DNA of 64,000 nt, taken from NCBI GenBank assembly GCA_032464575.1, contig JAWDKM010000003.1, positions 124,001 through 188,000 of the forward strand, written 5' to 3'. The DNA comes from Pontivivens sp032464575. GTDB lineage: Bacteria > Pseudomonadota > Alphaproteobacteria > Rhodobacterales > Rhodobacteraceae. Under the pieces are notes generated by a model, which was given only the letters and a program-made list of their open reading frames with translations, was not told the DNA's origin and searched no databases. The position numbers and the translations under genes are program-made. Shown here piece after piece: positions 8,403 through 16,670 of the stretch. Position 1 is the first letter of the stretch; each line of letters opens with the position of its first letter.

Positions 8403-9686
8403 TCAGAACTCGATCCCGCCGCCGCCCGTGACGGCATCCTCGCCTTCGACCAGATTGATCTGGACGATGACGACCTTTCGGTCGCTCTCAGGCTCCGCGA
8501 TCACCGCTTCCACCTGCCAGTGGCGCGAGCCGGACAGGCGGGTCAAGCCCCGAGCCGGGATCAGATTGCTCTTAGTGAACCCGCCCCAGACATATTGATC
8601 GACGGCATAGCTGCCCCAAAGTCGCTCTGAAAAGCGATCCGAGGCCGGGCCGAACTGGTTGAAGAGCGCGTTCACCACATCCTGCTTCGAGGTGTCGACG
8701 GCACTTTGCATCAGCACAACGGATGTGACGCCGTGGACAATGAAGTCGCTGTTGCTCATCTCGAACCGCACGATGCCACAGCGATGAAGGCGGGTGCCGT
8801 CTTCGCAGTCGAGCTCGTCTCCAAAATGGCCTTCCGCCTCAAGGATCTCTTGCCCAGCCGTGGTGAAGAGAAGCAGGTTCCCGAAGCCGCGCACAGAGGT
8901 CTCGAAGCCTTCGTCCGCGAGGATGGCTTCGACCTCCTCCATGCTCATGCCGAACCGGATGCCCAGCAGCTCCAGCGTCTCATTGTCCATCATGCGGATC
9001 TGCGCCGCTTCGCTGTTGGCGATGGCGCGGTATTCCTCCGCAGGCAGGCTGATCTCATGGAGCAACTGGCCGCTGCTTTGCTCGAACATGCGCATCTCGA
9101 CGATCTGGGTGCGTACTTCGCGCTGATCGTCCGGGCCCACGCCAAAGGGCCGCACCTGCATCTCGATCGTCACCCGTCCGCTCGGGCTCAGCTCGCGGAT
9201 GCGTTGGGCTTCTGCGATCGGCAGCTCCCATTCGTGGAAGGCCTCCGCGTTGTCGAGGATCAGCGCATACGGCCGGAACGGAAAATAGACCCCCGGCGCA
9301 AAGACCGAGATCCGGTAGACGCCCGCCGCCGCATCATACTGACCGATATTGCCGCTCACCCGCAGATTGATGCCCTCGATATCGGCCATGCCCTCGTATT
9401 CCGAGCGGAGCCGCGCTTCGACGGTGTCGAGCACTTCGGGTTTGTCGAACTCATTGGCTCGGCGGTATTCTCGCGAGGCCAGCGCGTCTTCCCGGAAGTT
9501 GGGGGTGTTGCCTGCGAGGAAGGCGGCGAGTTGGCCGATCGTCTCTGTATCGGGATTATCGATGACGCGGGCCTGAGCCGAGCCAAGCAGGGCAGCGCAG
9601 AGCAGGGCGGAGGCGGCGGCGGTCTTCAGAAGGGAACGGAGGGAGGAGGCAGGCATCGTTCGGCGGTCCATCAGTTGCGAGGTCAT
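8403..9686 (-). CDS. Secreted or periplasmic protein of unknown function
   Basis: A 427-residue protein with a Sec signal peptide: a short basic segment, then LLKTAAASALLCAALLGSAQA with likely cleavage after AQA (about residue 39). The mature region is mixed alpha/beta with no catalytic motif I recognise. The C-terminal 180 residues (GIRFGMSMEEVEAILADEGF) resemble the repeat unit seen in periplasmic proteins whose GMS-EEV motif begins a small alpha/beta fold. A Gly-rich tail ends it. The translation start could also be Met-6 or Met-11 (9671, 9656), which give a more compact signal peptide. The next gene is divergent. Confidence 0.65.
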   Translation of the reverse strand: MTSQLMDRRTMPASSLRSLLKTAAASALLCAALLGSAQARVIDNPDTETIGQLAAFLAGNTPNFREDALASREYRRANEFDKPEVLDTVEARLRSEYEGMADIEGINLRVSGNIGQYDAAAGVYRISVFAPGVYFPFRPYALILDNAEAFHEWELPIAEAQRIRELSPSGRVTIEMQVRPFGVGPDDQREVRTQIVEMRMFEQSSGQLLHEISLPAEEYRAIANSEAAQIRMMDNETLELLGIRFGMSMEEVEAILADEGFETSVRGFGNLLLFTTAGQEILEAEGHFGDELDCEDGTRLHRCGIVRFEMSNSDFIVHGVTSVVLMQSAVDTSKQDVVNALFNQFGPASDRFSERLWGSYAVDQYVWGGFTKSNLIPARGLTRLSGSRHWQVEAVIAEPESDRKVVIVQINLVEGEDAVTGGGGIEF

Positions 9687-9899
9687 GTGATGGCGCGCTC
9701 AAAAAGGGTCCTTTCTGGATAGGGTCCAAATCGCCGGGGCCGGGCCGCTTGGCTCATAGATATCCACAAGAAATTCAAAGCTGTCCGCTCCGCCAAATCA
9801 CCGCCCACTGGCGCGTTGCGAAAGGGACCCCTTTTGCAACAGCCGATCTCCCCAAATCCCGCTCGCCTAAACCCCGCGAATATCTATCCTCAGGAGGTG

Positions 9900-10475
9900 A
9901 TGTTTGCCGCCAAGCCCCGCCGGATCGGATATGTGCGCGTCTCGGATCGTGATCAGACCGAAGCGCTCCAGATCGATGCGCTGACCAAAGCCGGGTGCGA
10001 TATCATCTACGGCGATCACGGTGTGTCCGGTGCGCGCCTTCACCGCAAAGGCCTGGACGAGGTGCTGCAGACCCTCGAACCCGGCGATACGCTTCTGGTC
10101 TGGAAGCTCGACCGTCTCGGCCGCTCGACCCTGCATTTGCTCCAGCTCCTGGCCGAACTGCGTGCGCAGGAGATCGACTTCTGTGCAATCACCCAGGGCA
10201 TCGATACGACCACTCCCATGGGCCGCTTGCTCTATGCCCAGCTCGCCATCTTCGCCGAGTTCGAGCGCGATCAGATCAGCGACCGAACCCGCGCCGGCAT
10301 GGCAGCCGCCCGGAAGCGCGGCGTCAGACTGGGGCGACCAAAGGCGCTCAGCGACAGACAAGTACGTCGCATCCGGCAGCGCCTCGAGGCCGGTCAGGCC
10401 AGTCTCAGCCAAGCAGCGCGCGAGCTTGGCGTCTCCCGCCAGACCCTTGCGCGGGCGATCAATGCGCAGAATTGA
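9900..10475 (+). CDS. Serine recombinase (resolvase/invertase type)
   Basis: A small serine site-specific recombinase. The N-terminal catalytic domain starts with RRIGYVRVSDRDQ, with the nucleophilic serine at residue 15. Other family features are GVSGARLHRKGLDEVL, the LVWKLDRLGRS segment that carries active-site Arg residues, and the FAEFERDQISDRTRAGMAAA helix E region. A C-terminal helix-turn-helix (QAARELGVSRQTLARAI) binds DNA. Length from ATG 9900 is 191 residues, normal for Tn3 resolvase or Hin-type enzymes. The frame is open back to 9816, but AGGAGGTG directly before 9900 and the domain start favour 9900, despite the short spacer. It may resolve multimers or drive integration. Confidence 0.88.
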   Translation: MFAAKPRRIGYVRVSDRDQTEALQIDALTKAGCDIIYGDHGVSGARLHRKGLDEVLQTLEPGDTLLVWKLDRLGRSTLHLLQLLAELRAQEIDFCAITQGIDTTTPMGRLLYAQLAIFAEFERDQISDRTRAGMAAARKRGVRLGRPKALSDRQVRRIRQRLEAGQASLSQAARELGVSRQTLARAINAQN

Positions 10476-10503
10476 CAATCTTTGCCAATATGTGGCATAC
10501 TAA
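10472..10503 (+). promoter_or_regulatory. parDE promoter with overlapping operator
   Basis: A consensus -35 TTGACA (10472-10477) overlaps the stop codon of the recombinase. With an 18-base spacer, CATACT at 10496-10501 serves as -10. Between them lies a perfect 5-bp inverted repeat TGCCA-ATATG-TGGCA (10483-10497), well placed for a ribbon-helix-helix ParD dimer to repress its own operon. The GGAGG at 10510-10514 is the ribosome site for parD. Confidence 0.6.
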
Positions 10504-10521
10504 AGAGATGGAGGATGTCCG

Positions 10522-10776
10522 ATGGCCACGATGAATGTCTCACTGCCCGACCCGATGAAAGCCTGGGTCGAGCGCCAATCCGAAAGCGGGCGCTACAGCA
10601 ACGCCAGTGACTACGTGCGCGATCTGATCCGCCGGGACCAGGAACGCGCGGCTGGCATTGCCGAGCTGCAAAAGCTGATCGACGAAGGCCTGCAAAGTGG
10701 CCCGGCCACGCCATTCTCCCTCGACAGCTTCTTGAGCGACATGCGTCGTCCATCGGATGGGCATGAGCCCAACTGA
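10522..10776 (+). CDS. parD: Type II antitoxin ParD
   Basis: An 84-residue ribbon-helix-helix antitoxin. The N-terminal strand TMNVSLPDPMKAWVE and the helix pair through SNASDYVRDLIRRDQER form the DNA-binding and dimerisation domain. The C-terminal half, rich in Gly, Pro and Ser, is the flexible segment that wraps and inhibits ParE. The gene has a GGAGG ribosome site and overlaps the toxin start by 20 bases, the common antitoxin-first order. It should repress the promoter at 10472-10503. Such pairs stabilise plasmids and islands. Confidence 0.9.
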   Translation: MATMNVSLPDPMKAWVERQSESGRYSNASDYVRDLIRRDQERAAGIAELQKLIDEGLQSGPATPFSLDSFLSDMRRPSDGHEPN

Positions 10777-11077
10777 TCCGGCCCGCACATACCGCCTCAC
10801 ACCGCGCGCCCGAGCAGACCTCGGAGACATCTGGCGCTACACCGCGAAAACGTGGAATCCCGATCAGGCCGATGCCTACCTCACAGGCATGACGGCGACC
10901 TTCGATACACTCGCTGACATGCCCGGTATCGGACGCTTGTACCACGAGTTCACCCCACTCGTGCGCTTGCATGTCCACCGCTCCCATCTCATCGTCTACC
11001 AGGACACGAGTGGGGGTATCGATATCATTCGCGTGCTCCACATGCGCCAGGATTGGAAGGGGATACTGGAGGCATAG
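10757..11077 (+). CDS. parE: Type II toxin ParE
   Basis: A 106-residue RelE/ParE-superfamily toxin. The family layout is visible: YRLTPRARADLGDIWRYTA helix-turn at the N-terminus, then MPGIGRLYHEF, and the C-terminal strands VHRSHLIVYQDTSGGIDIIRVLHMRQDW. ParE toxins poison DNA gyrase, while related RelE toxins cleave mRNA; the RelE catalytic residues are not obvious here, so ParE is preferred. The start is either ATG 10757 or ATG 10763, both inside the end of parD. Confidence 0.88.
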   Translation: MGMSPTDPARTYRLTPRARADLGDIWRYTAKTWNPDQADAYLTGMTATFDTLADMPGIGRLYHEFTPLVRLHVHRSHLIVYQDTSGGIDIIRVLHMRQDWKGILEA

Positions 11078-11247
11078 GGCGGGACCAGACATTCGCTGCA
11101 GGCGCGAGCAATATGAAATGCGCATCACGAAGCAGACATTTGGCTTTCGTTGGAATCTGTCCGGGATTGCCTTTAGGCAATGATGTTTCCGTGGAGAGCT
11201 GAGGAGCAAGAAATTTGTGGCTAGCCAGCAAAGGCAAACTAGGATAA

Positions 11248-11265
11248 AGATCTGAAAAAAGATCT
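11248..11265 (+). promoter_or_regulatory. Paired AGATCT sites upstream of the methyltransferase
   Basis: Two AGATCT hexamers at 11248-11253 and 11260-11265 flank a GAAAAA spacer and together form an 18-bp inverted repeat (AAGATC...GATCTT if one base more on each side is counted). They end 17 bases before the ATG at 11283. AGATCT is the BglII recognition site, and the neighbouring endonuclease is BglII-like, so methylation or binding here could control the methyltransferase. The hexamer also occurs elsewhere in the window, so chance is possible. Confidence 0.35.
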
Positions 11266-11282
11266 TTCTGAGGTTGCCGAGC

Positions 11283-12137
11283 ATGAAGACTGAGCAAGTC
11301 AAGCCCCTACGCCCTGAAGAACTTGCACCCGAATTGCCTAGTGTGGTTGGTGGGTTCTCGACTGTTTTGGCCGATCCTCCTTGGCGCTTCACAAACCGAA
11401 CCGGCAAAGTAGCGCCAGAGCATCGCAGGCTTGATCGGTATTCTACGATGACTTTGGATGCGATTAAAGCACTTCCCGTTGATAAGGCGTGTGGGAAGAA
11501 CGCGCACCTTTACCTTTGGGTCCCTAACGCGCTCTTGCCAGACGGATTGGCGGTGATGGAAGCATGGGGCTTCCGATACGTGTCTAATATTATCTGGGCT
11601 AAACGGCGAAAGGATGGCGGCCCAGACGGCAGAGGGGTTGGGTTCTATTTTCGAAACGTTACTGAGGTGTTGTTATTTGGAGTCAAGGGCTCCATGAGGA
11701 CGCTTGCTCCGGCCCGCTCTCAGGTCAATATGATTGAAACTCGCAAGCGAGAGCATTCACGGAAGCCTGATGAACAGTATGACCTGATTACGTCCTGTTC
11801 ACCCGGACCCTACCTGGAGATGTTTGCGCGGCATCCTCAGAATGGTTGGACTGTCTGGGGGGACGAGGCCGCAGAAGAAGTCGCACCACGAGGGAAAGTG
11901 CACAAAGGCTATGAAGGTGGAGCAATTCTACCGCCTCTTCAGTCCAACGAAACTGTCCCTGAGGCGGTCGCTCTCGAAATAGGCCAAGAAGTGCGGCTGC
12001 GTTATGAGGGCGGTGAAAGCATCCGAGACCTTGCTGAAGACACCGGCTACTCGATTCAACGAGTCAGATCGTTCCTGAATCTTGCTGAAACGCAAATGCG
12101 GCCAAGGGGTAGACCGTCGGTAGCGAAGTCTTCCTAG
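11283..12137 (+). CDS. MT-A70 family N6-adenine DNA methyltransferase
   Basis: A 284-residue methyltransferase of the MT-A70 family. The catalytic D31-P-P-W34 motif sits in VLADPPWRF, followed by NAHLYLWVPNALL, NIIWAKRRKDG and the NVTEVLLFGVKG segment typical of the family, then EMFARHPQNGWTVWGDE at the SAM-binding end. A C-terminal 80-residue extension carries a helix-turn-helix-like segment (DLAEDTGYSIQRVRSFL). Start: the frame opens at TTG 11274, but ATG 11283 with GAGG nine bases upstream is more likely. It converges with a BglII-family nuclease and overlaps it by four bases; together they form a type II restriction-modification system in which it protects the host site. Confidence 0.88.
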   Translation: MKTEQVKPLRPEELAPELPSVVGGFSTVLADPPWRFTNRTGKVAPEHRRLDRYSTMTLDAIKALPVDKACGKNAHLYLWVPNALLPDGLAVMEAWGFRYVSNIIWAKRRKDGGPDGRGVGFYFRNVTEVLLFGVKGSMRTLAPARSQVNMIETRKREHSRKPDEQYDLITSCSPGPYLEMFARHPQNGWTVWGDEAAEEVAPRGKVHKGYEGGAILPPLQSNETVPEAVALEIGQEVRLRYEGGESIRDLAEDTGYSIQRVRSFLNLAETQMRPRGRPSVAKSS

Positions 12138-12853
12138 GGGCTCGAATAGGGTGTTCCGTCCCAAGTACTTTGATTAGCCGCTACAATCAAAACAGGACAG
12201 GGACCCATAACGCCGCGCCGAACGCGCATTTGTGCTTTGTCGAAGGCCGTGACTGTCGAAGTCGTTAGATCGATAGGGAGCTTCTTTACCCTTTCTTCTT
12301 CAGGTATCGTGTCTTGGTAGTCACCCCAGAGTTTACGCGCCAAATTCAATAAGGGGCGACGATCTTTAGTAATAATGACTCCGGCAGAAATAACCCCGGC
12401 TTCATACCAAGACCGATACGAAGCTAAGTCTCTATCGAGGTTGCCGTCTTTAGCGTTCCACTCAACATCAAGAACAACCCTGTTCTTCAAATTGTCCACA
12501 AGGTAGCCCTCTTGATAGACTTCCGGGAGCTCTCCGATTTTCTCGCCATCTTTGGAAAAAAGGAGGCCTTTTGTCGAAAGATCCAGCCTGGTCTCTCTCC
12601 AACCCCTTTCGTGGAAGGCATTGTCAATCTGCTCTGCAATGTCGCCCCTGTTGCCTCCAGCCCTGAGCCAATATTGAGGCTCTAACCGATAGCTCGATAA
12701 CACGCTGATAATATCGGCCCATTCGTTCGGACACACTGCGCTCATGACTGCCGATGCTGAATTTGTTTCCATGAATGACCAATGATCCCGCGCTTCACCG
12801 GGCATCACATTGGGGTCATCGTATGTGCTTGTTTCAAACAATCGTCGCGCCAA
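12134..12853 (-). CDS. Type II restriction endonuclease, BglII/BstYI family
   Basis: A 239-residue nuclease with the hallmark core NRVVLDVEWNAKDGNLDRDL (residues 124-142), where D129, E131 and D140 are the likely metal-binding residues, followed by YRSWYEAGVISAGVIITK. BglII and BstYI relatives share this E-W-N-x-K-D...DRDL core and cut AGATCT or RGATCY. The exact site here cannot be deduced. Convergent with the MT-A70 methyltransferase, with a four-base overlap of the 3' ends. That arrangement is seen for other such systems and should delay nuclease expression relative to protection. No truncation seen. Confidence 0.8.
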   Translation of the reverse strand: MARRLFETSTYDDPNVMPGEARDHWSFMETNSASAVMSAVCPNEWADIISVLSSYRLEPQYWLRAGGNRGDIAEQIDNAFHERGWRETRLDLSTKGLLFSKDGEKIGELPEVYQEGYLVDNLKNRVVLDVEWNAKDGNLDRDLASYRSWYEAGVISAGVIITKDRRPLLNLARKLWGDYQDTIPEEERVKKLPIDLTTSTVTAFDKAQMRVRRGVMGPCPVLIVAANQSTWDGTPYSSP

Positions 12854-12927
12854 TCAATGCTGATGAACACCGCCCCTGGTATCTTCCAGTAACACGCGAC
12901 ACCGCTCTCTCCGCTCGCACGGCAGAG

Positions 12928-13353
12928 TCAATCTTTGATAGGGTCAACAACGACTAAATTCCTAAATTTATTGACAAAATCTTTATCGTTTAGTGTGATT
13001 AGAGCAACGCCTTTTGCGTAAGCTACCGCACCGATCATAAAGTCAGGCAATACGCCATCCTTCTTTCCTTCCCCTTTGCTCCGCCGATATTCTTTGAAGA
13101 CTTGGCCCGCGGAAAATAGGCCTTCGTCATTTGCCTGAAGATCTGCGATGCCGAGCTCGTCCAGTGCTAGCCGTAGCTCCTCTGCAGAGTTCATCCCTGC
13201 TGAGGCTTCAGCAAAAACCACTTCTGTGATGAACACCATGCCGCTCGATTTGTATTTCTGAAATTCCCGCAAGACAGCGAAGTGCGCCTGTTCGTCTTCG
13301 TTGAGAAGCGCGATTAAGGCAGATGTGTCCAGGCATGCAGACGTAGGTTCCAA
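12928..13353 (-). CDS. PIN-domain ribonuclease, VapC-like
   Basis: A 141-residue PIN domain. The metal-binding acidic residues are D9 in CLDTSALIALL, E44 or E49 in FITEVVFAEAS, D104 in LPDFMIGAVAYAKG and D123/D125 in ITLNDKDF. PIN toxins of type II systems cleave tRNA or other RNA. Normally a small antitoxin precedes them; here the preceding gene, one base away on the same strand, encodes a 354-residue protein instead. That makes this an unusual pair rather than a plain vapBC. It is likely co-transcribed with that gene. Confidence 0.8.
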   Translation of the reverse strand: MEPTSACLDTSALIALLNEDEQAHFAVLREFQKYKSSGMVFITEVVFAEASAGMNSAEELRLALDELGIADLQANDEGLFSAGQVFKEYRRSKGEGKKDGVLPDFMIGAVAYAKGVALITLNDKDFVNKFRNLVVVDPIKD

Positions 13354-13354
13354 T

Positions 13355-14419
13355 TCAACCCCTCATCAATGCCATGAGATCTGACGAACTCATTGTCGGT
13401 TTAATACCGCGCTCGCGGATTTTCGAAAGGGCCCGCACCGAAGCCTCCCGGACAAACATATCGACGTCAAAGGCCTCTAATTCATCGTGATCGAGGATCT
13501 CATAAGAAGCGTCTAGCCAATCCATCGTGTTCACAACGCCTGCTGGCAGAGATTTCGGCGCCCTCGGGAGCTTCTTATCTACCAGTCCATATGGGCGCGG
13601 ATCGTTCGTTCTGCCTGAATTGATGGCTTCAACGGAGCGTTCAAACCTAGCAGGCCCGCCTACAGAAACATACATCTCTAGCAGACGCTTCAGCGCATAG
13701 GACTTTTCTACATTCTTACCTCCGGATAGCAGACTGAATTCGAACTCTTCCAGCGCTTCTCCAATGGCAGGGACGTTTAGTCGGCGCGCATAATGAAGCC
13801 TGCAGAGACGATCTGCTGCCAAGAAGGAAGCGTTCATCCACCACCGCTCGATGGTATCAGCTACTACTGAGTCTAGACCACCGATCTGATAGAGAAAATT
13901 CAAGTTGGTGCTGAGTTTCCGGGAAGTTTTCGCTTTGTACCGGTCATCTCCATCTAAAAATGCCTGGATGTCATCAGCATTGACTTTGGAAACGTCCCAC
14001 CTGTGTGACCGGGCTAACCCTTCAACAATGTATCGGTTCGACCATAGCGCAGGTCGCTTTTGAAAAGGTCGCGCGCCTTGCCACGAACCAACTAATGAGA
14101 GGTTGAATGCGAAGAGCGCCAGTCTGTCAAAATGCGTAGAGTGTTCGAAAAATATTGCTTGAAAGACGAGCTCATCGAAACAAACCCAGTCACCTGAATC
14201 GTCCGAGTAGTTGAAGAGAAAGAAATTGGCAGGGATGTAGAAATTGATGTTATGCGCCTCTAGGCGCTGACGAAAATCACTGCGTCTGATGTCGCTCTTG
14301 GCATCTCCAAACCCAATCCGAATAGCATGATGGAGCTCGGCCAAGCCTCGGCCATCTTTCCCCCAGCCAAAGTTCTTAGTGAAACTGCCGGGGTGCCAGT
14401 CTTCTGAATAGTCTGGCAT
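13355..14419 (-). CDS. Unrecognised 354-residue partner of the PIN protein
   Basis: A soluble protein encoded directly upstream of the PIN gene (one-base gap). The N-terminus contains HPGSFTKNFGWGKDGRGLAEL, and the middle is aromatic and Arg-rich (residues about 60-230). The last 40 residues (FVREASVRALSKIRERG then MSSSDLMALMRG) look like a short helical peptide of the kind that inhibits PIN toxins, which would make this an oversized antitoxin. I do not recognise the family. Alternatively it is a sensor or nuclease subunit of a defence system with the PIN protein as effector. The gene is divergent from the membrane-protein/DGQHR pair. Confidence 0.6.
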   Translation of the reverse strand: MPDYSEDWHPGSFTKNFGWGKDGRGLAELHHAIRIGFGDAKSDIRRSDFRQRLEAHNINFYIPANFFLFNYSDDSGDWVCFDELVFQAIFFEHSTHFDRLALFAFNLSLVGSWQGARPFQKRPALWSNRYIVEGLARSHRWDVSKVNADDIQAFLDGDDRYKAKTSRKLSTNLNFLYQIGGLDSVVADTIERWWMNASFLAADRLCRLHYARRLNVPAIGEALEEFEFSLLSGGKNVEKSYALKRLLEMYVSVGGPARFERSVEAINSGRTNDPRPYGLVDKKLPRAPKSLPAGVVNTMDWLDASYEILDHDELEAFDVDMFVREASVRALSKIRERGIKPTMSSSDLMALMRG

Positions 14420-14463
14420 GATGCCCCTTGGTGCGAATGTCTACGCCTACAATCATTTAAGCA

Positions 14464-15129
14464 TTGGAAGCCATTCGTCAAACTCGGGGATCAGTCGGCC
14501 ACTGGCACCGAGCTGGCTCCGCAAAGGCGCAACCGTGCGAAAAGACGGGATCTCCAGGCCACAACCGACGCGTGCTGCTTGACTTGCCGCCAACACTAAA
14601 ACAGCTTGTATCAGCCTTCTGGATATTTGTGAGGAAGCCGTTGTTTAACAATTGGAAAGATGGATTCGCCGAGATCGCCCTCTCGGTAGCAGGATCCATC
14701 GGTGCCGTGCTATTGATATCAGCTCTGCTTGCTGCGAACGACAACGCTTTGAAAGCAGGTGCGGCTTTTGCCCGATACTTTGAAGGTGGTCAAGTTGGCT
14801 TGACTATCCTTGCTGTGTCAGGAGCAGCGTTCGGAGCCCTTCTTAGGCATCCGCAGAAAGATAAACTTGCCTCAGTCATCATGGGGCTGGTTCTCTTAAT
14901 ACCTATCATTGCCACATCGGTCATTATCGGCTTCAATCCAGGCTTCGTCAAAGGAGGCCTCACGAACACTTTACTGACAACTCTTTGGGTACTTTATGCC
15001 TTCATTCACTTGCTTTGGTTCATCTTCATTGTTCGTAGCCCAACCGTGCCCAACGCCCAAGAAGCTGGAGCTGAGCAGGAAGACCGCGTGAGCAGTATCA
15101 AGCAAAGGGCAGCAAACCGTGCGAAATGA
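14464..15129 (+). CDS. Four-helix membrane protein coupled to DGQHR protein
   Basis: A polytopic membrane protein with about four helices: around residues 71-90 (LSVAGSIGAVLLISALLAAN), 112-126, 135-155 (VIMGLVLLIPIIATSVIIGF) and 166-187 (TLLTTLWVLYAFIHLLWFIFI), then a charged cytoplasmic tail. The TTG start at 14464 is weak and the first 40 residues look non-coding; the true start may be nearer LLDLPPTLKQ. Its stop lies 11 bases inside the DGQHR gene, so the two are translationally coupled. No family is recognised. A membrane effector with a cytoplasmic sensor is one reading. Confidence 0.55.
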   Translation: MEAIRQTRGSVGHWHRAGSAKAQPCEKTGSPGHNRRVLLDLPPTLKQLVSAFWIFVRKPLFNNWKDGFAEIALSVAGSIGAVLLISALLAANDNALKAGAAFARYFEGGQVGLTILAVSGAAFGALLRHPQKDKLASVIMGLVLLIPIIATSVIIGFNPGFVKGGLTNTLLTTLWVLYAFIHLLWFIFIVRSPTVPNAQEAGAEQEDRVSSIKQRAANRAK

Positions 15130-16390
15130 TATCGAAACCCCGATTATATTACCGGTGTCCAAGGTCGAGCAGCCGATTGGCGAATTCTATGTCGGCACGA
15201 TGGATGCCCGGACACTTACGAAGATATCCTACACCGAGATCCGTGCTTTCATAGAAGGCACGCAAGACAAGATCGCAGGTATTCAGCGTGAACGCTCGCA
15301 GAAACGTATTGAAGAGATCAAGAAGTACGTGAATCTAGACTACGCAACTTTCCCAACATCGATCATCATCGCCGTTGCTCCAGAATGTATGCGCCTGGTG
15401 CACTATGACCCAAACATGACACAACACGAAGCTCAAGCGTTCTTCGAAAAGGAAGAGGACGAAATTGATGAGGATGCGCATGTCTTTAATCTGCTGCTGA
15501 GCTCATTCGGCGACAACAACGAAGGCGAGGATGAGAAAAGTGAAAATGATGACCAGGATGAGAAAGAGACAACCCACATCCCGGTTGAGAAGATTGCTTT
15601 CATCATTGATGGCCAGCACCGCGTAGCGGGGTTGGAGGGTCTGGATGATGACAAGGAGTTCGACGTCAACATATCTGTGTTTGTCGGGGCTTCCGAGGCC
15701 GACAAGGCAGAAATCTTTGCACGCGTCAATCAAGCGCAAACAAAGGTGAACCAGTCCCTCGTTGTTGATCTCGCCTCCTACTACGAAGAGCGTGGGCCGG
15801 TGAAGTTTGCACACGAAGTCGTGCTTGCTATGAACTCGGATGACGAGGGGCCGCTACATGACAAAGTAAAGCGTTTGGGAAAAGCAGACCCAGGTAAGGG
15901 GAGGGTTCAGACACTTGCGCAAGCGACAGTCGTAAAGCCTATCGTGGACTACATCACAGCCGACCCCGAAGCAGAACGCAATAAACGCTACAAGGGGATT
16001 TTTGGTTCGCGACGGAAGCCCGATGCATGGCGAAAGTTCATTTTCCAGCCGTTCTACGACGAGGAAGACGACGACGGGCTTTTCGTGTGCCTAACTAACT
16101 ATTTCGGTTCGGTGAAGGCCCGCTGGCCAGATGTTTGGGATAATGCGCCTGCTGGTACTGTCCTAAACCGAACAACCGGCTACGCAGCTCTTATGAAGTT
16201 TCTGCGTCCAGTTTACCTGCATCACTGCCACAAACCTAGGCAAATCTTAACAAGGGCGGACTGTGACAAAGTCTTTGGTAAAATCAAGATTGATGCCGAG
16301 GAAATCAACCGGGAGGAGTATCTGCCCGGAAGCTCCGGTATTGGAAAGCTGTATCGCGAAATGATGGGGTACATGGATTGGAAATCATAA
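15119..16390 (+). CDS. DGQHR-domain protein (DndB-related)
   Basis: A 423-residue protein with the defining D164-G-Q-H-R168 motif in KIAFIIDGQHRVAGLEGL, followed by EIFARVNQAQTKVNQSLVVDL. This is the DGQHR family, related to DndB of phosphorothioate systems and to the ParB/sulfiredoxin-like fold. DndB acts as regulator and DNA-binding factor; other members are uncharacterised. Here no dnd genes are present. Residues about 110-150 form a highly acidic low-complexity insert just before the motif. It starts at GTG 15119 inside the end of the membrane-protein gene. Likely part of a defence or DNA-modification-sensing unit. Confidence 0.72.
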   Translation: MRNDIETPIILPVSKVEQPIGEFYVGTMDARTLTKISYTEIRAFIEGTQDKIAGIQRERSQKRIEEIKKYVNLDYATFPTSIIIAVAPECMRLVHYDPNMTQHEAQAFFEKEEDEIDEDAHVFNLLLSSFGDNNEGEDEKSENDDQDEKETTHIPVEKIAFIIDGQHRVAGLEGLDDDKEFDVNISVFVGASEADKAEIFARVNQAQTKVNQSLVVDLASYYEERGPVKFAHEVVLAMNSDDEGPLHDKVKRLGKADPGKGRVQTLAQATVVKPIVDYITADPEAERNKRYKGIFGSRRKPDAWRKFIFQPFYDEEDDDGLFVCLTNYFGSVKARWPDVWDNAPAGTVLNRTTGYAALMKFLRPVYLHHCHKPRQILTRADCDKVFGKIKIDAEEINREEYLPGSSGIGKLYREMMGYMDWKS

Positions 16391-16670
16391 ATCTCGTTAT
16401 CGAATGTGCCTAGTTGCCGATACTAATCTCAACGAATGAGTGTGCTTGAGCCGAAAAAATCTGCGAGGCAGCGAATGTTTCCTCTGACGGGCCGCAACGC
16501 AGCATCGTGAGATGAGGTTGAAGGTCCAGATTGGGCCGCTTCCCATCATTCATTGCATCCGTTTGCTGTGGTTAATTTCGCTTCATACTCCTCCTCTGGC
16601 TGGATCACCGCACAGGTGTCACCGCTGGTTCACGATCTAACTTCATCAACAGCTCGCTATCAAAATCCAT

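Noticed and set aside
11248..11265. AGATCT depletion as proof of the restriction specificity
   Set aside because: AGATCT occurs at many other places (for example near 13374, 39320, 41135 and 62955), so no avoidance can be claimed.
10394..11407. 337-residue minus-strand open frame across parDE
   Set aside because: It lies antisense to recombinase, parD and parE, which all have family motifs, and shows no domain.
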